A program made the position numbers and the translations under genes. From the NCBI GenBank assembly GCA_945872375.1, contig CAMBYR010000128.1:1-6561 (forward strand): DNA of 6,561 bases, read 5' to 3'. The notes under the pieces are model-generated. The model made no database searches and was not told the DNA's origin. It saw only the letters and a program-made list of their open reading frames with translations. The first letter of the stretch is position 1. Every line of letters starts with the position of its first letter. Source of the stretch: an uncultured Blautia sp. (GTDB taxonomy: Bacteria > Bacillota > Clostridia > Lachnospirales > Lachnospiraceae). This document shows, in pieces, positions 6,422 to 6,561 of the stretch.

Positions 6422-6435
6422 TGCGGGCGTCCGCA
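6422..6435. promoter_or_regulatory. GC-rich inverted repeat upstream of the sensor promoter
   Basis: TGCGG-GCGT-CCGCA, perfect 5-bp arms, standing out in an otherwise A/T-rich region. It lies 11 bp upstream of the -35 hexamer, centred about 53 bp before the inferred start. It could be a regulator site; it lacks a T-tract, so it is not a terminator. Confidence 0.3.
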
Positions 6436-6467
6436 TTGTTTCATTACGGAATACTTTTCTATGATAT

Positions 6468-6498
6468 AAAAAAAACATCACCTGTTAAGTGATGTTTT
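6468..6498 (-). terminator. Intrinsic terminator after tRNA-Lys
   Basis: Minus strand: AAAACATCAC, a 7-nt loop, GTGATGTTTT, followed by four further T (eight T in a row, 6475-6468). It begins 13 nt after the last tRNA base and separates the tRNA transcript from the sensor operon. On the plus strand only four T follow the stem, so it acts leftwards. Confidence 0.88.
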
Positions 6499-6511
6499 CG
6501 TGAATCCTTAG

Positions 6512-6561
6512 TGAGGCATCGGGGATTCGAACCCCGGACAACTTGATTAAAAGTCAAGTGC
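6512..6561 (-). tRNA. tRNA-Lys (UUU anticodon), 5' part beyond the window
   Basis: On the minus strand the anticodon arm is CTTGA-CTTTTAA-TCAAG with anticodon TTT at 6551-6549. A 5-nt variable loop TTGTC follows, then T arm CGGGG-TTCGAAT-CCCCG, the 3' acceptor strand ATGCCTC (6519-6513) and discriminator A at 6512. Both complete stems pair perfectly. CCA is not encoded (CTA follows), so it must be added after transcription. The D arm and 5' acceptor strand lie to the right of 6561. Confidence 0.96.

Noticed and set aside
6343..6444. N-terminal extension of the anchored sensor frame
   Set aside because: It would be translated from upstream of the near-consensus promoter, so it would not be on that transcript.
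5797..6492. Plus-strand open frame of 231 codons
   Set aside because: Antisense to the sensor gene, its promoter and part of the tRNA terminator; no family resemblance.
6512..6561. tRNA-Lys 3' end as an integration site of a mobile element
   Set aside because: No integrase, no repeat of the tRNA 3' end elsewhere in the window, and the adjacent terminator and operon look native.

Overview
The window looks like a chromosomal segment of a Gram-positive anaerobe of the Clostridia, most likely Lachnospiraceae (Blautia/Ruminococcus-like). The grounds are Firmicutes-type Shine-Dalgarno sequences (aggagg, aaagga), a YesM/YesN-type two-component pair, a lipoprotein signal with an AAGC lipobox, and a tRNA-Lys without an encoded CCA end. 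The genus is an inference from style, not proof. Every convincing gene is on the minus strand, so the window reads from right to left.

Region by region, in transcription order: (1) 6561-6512 is the 3' two thirds of tRNA-Lys(UUU), followed by a strong intrinsic terminator at 6498-6468. (2) A near-consensus sigma-A promoter (6410-6382) starts a tight four-gene operon. Its genes are a membrane-anchored periplasmic-binding-protein-fold sensor (6342-5314), a YesM/LytS-type sensor histidine kinase (5324-3825, overlapping the first gene by 11 nt), a YesN-type response regulator with an AraC-family DNA-binding domain (3806-2208), and a XylF-like sugar-binding lipoprotein (2206-1124, starting 1 nt after the regulator's stop). 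(3) A hairpin terminator at 1109-1078 closes this operon. (4) A separate promoter region (about 1074-1012) carries an extended -10 and three short perfect palindromes. It drives a ChvE-like multiple-monosaccharide-binding protein (962-1) whose last residues run off the left edge. The ATPase and permease genes of its ABC transporter are expected just beyond position 1.

How they work together (inference from family knowledge): the anchored binding protein, kinase and regulator match the layout of the three-component XylFII-LytS-YesN system described for D-xylose sensing in Clostridium beijerinckii. There, a membrane-tethered binding protein contacts the extracellular part of the kinase, and the regulator switches on the sugar ABC transporter. 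Here the anchored sensor would report an extracellular monosaccharide to the kinase, and the regulator would activate the chvE-like transporter operon next door. The locus holds three different sugar-binding-fold proteins: one anchored by a transmembrane helix, one lipid-anchored and one apparently released by signal peptidase I. The first lacks several sugar-contacting residues that the other two keep. No mobile element, CRISPR array or plus-strand gene is supported. No stretch longer than 300 bases lacks a gene.
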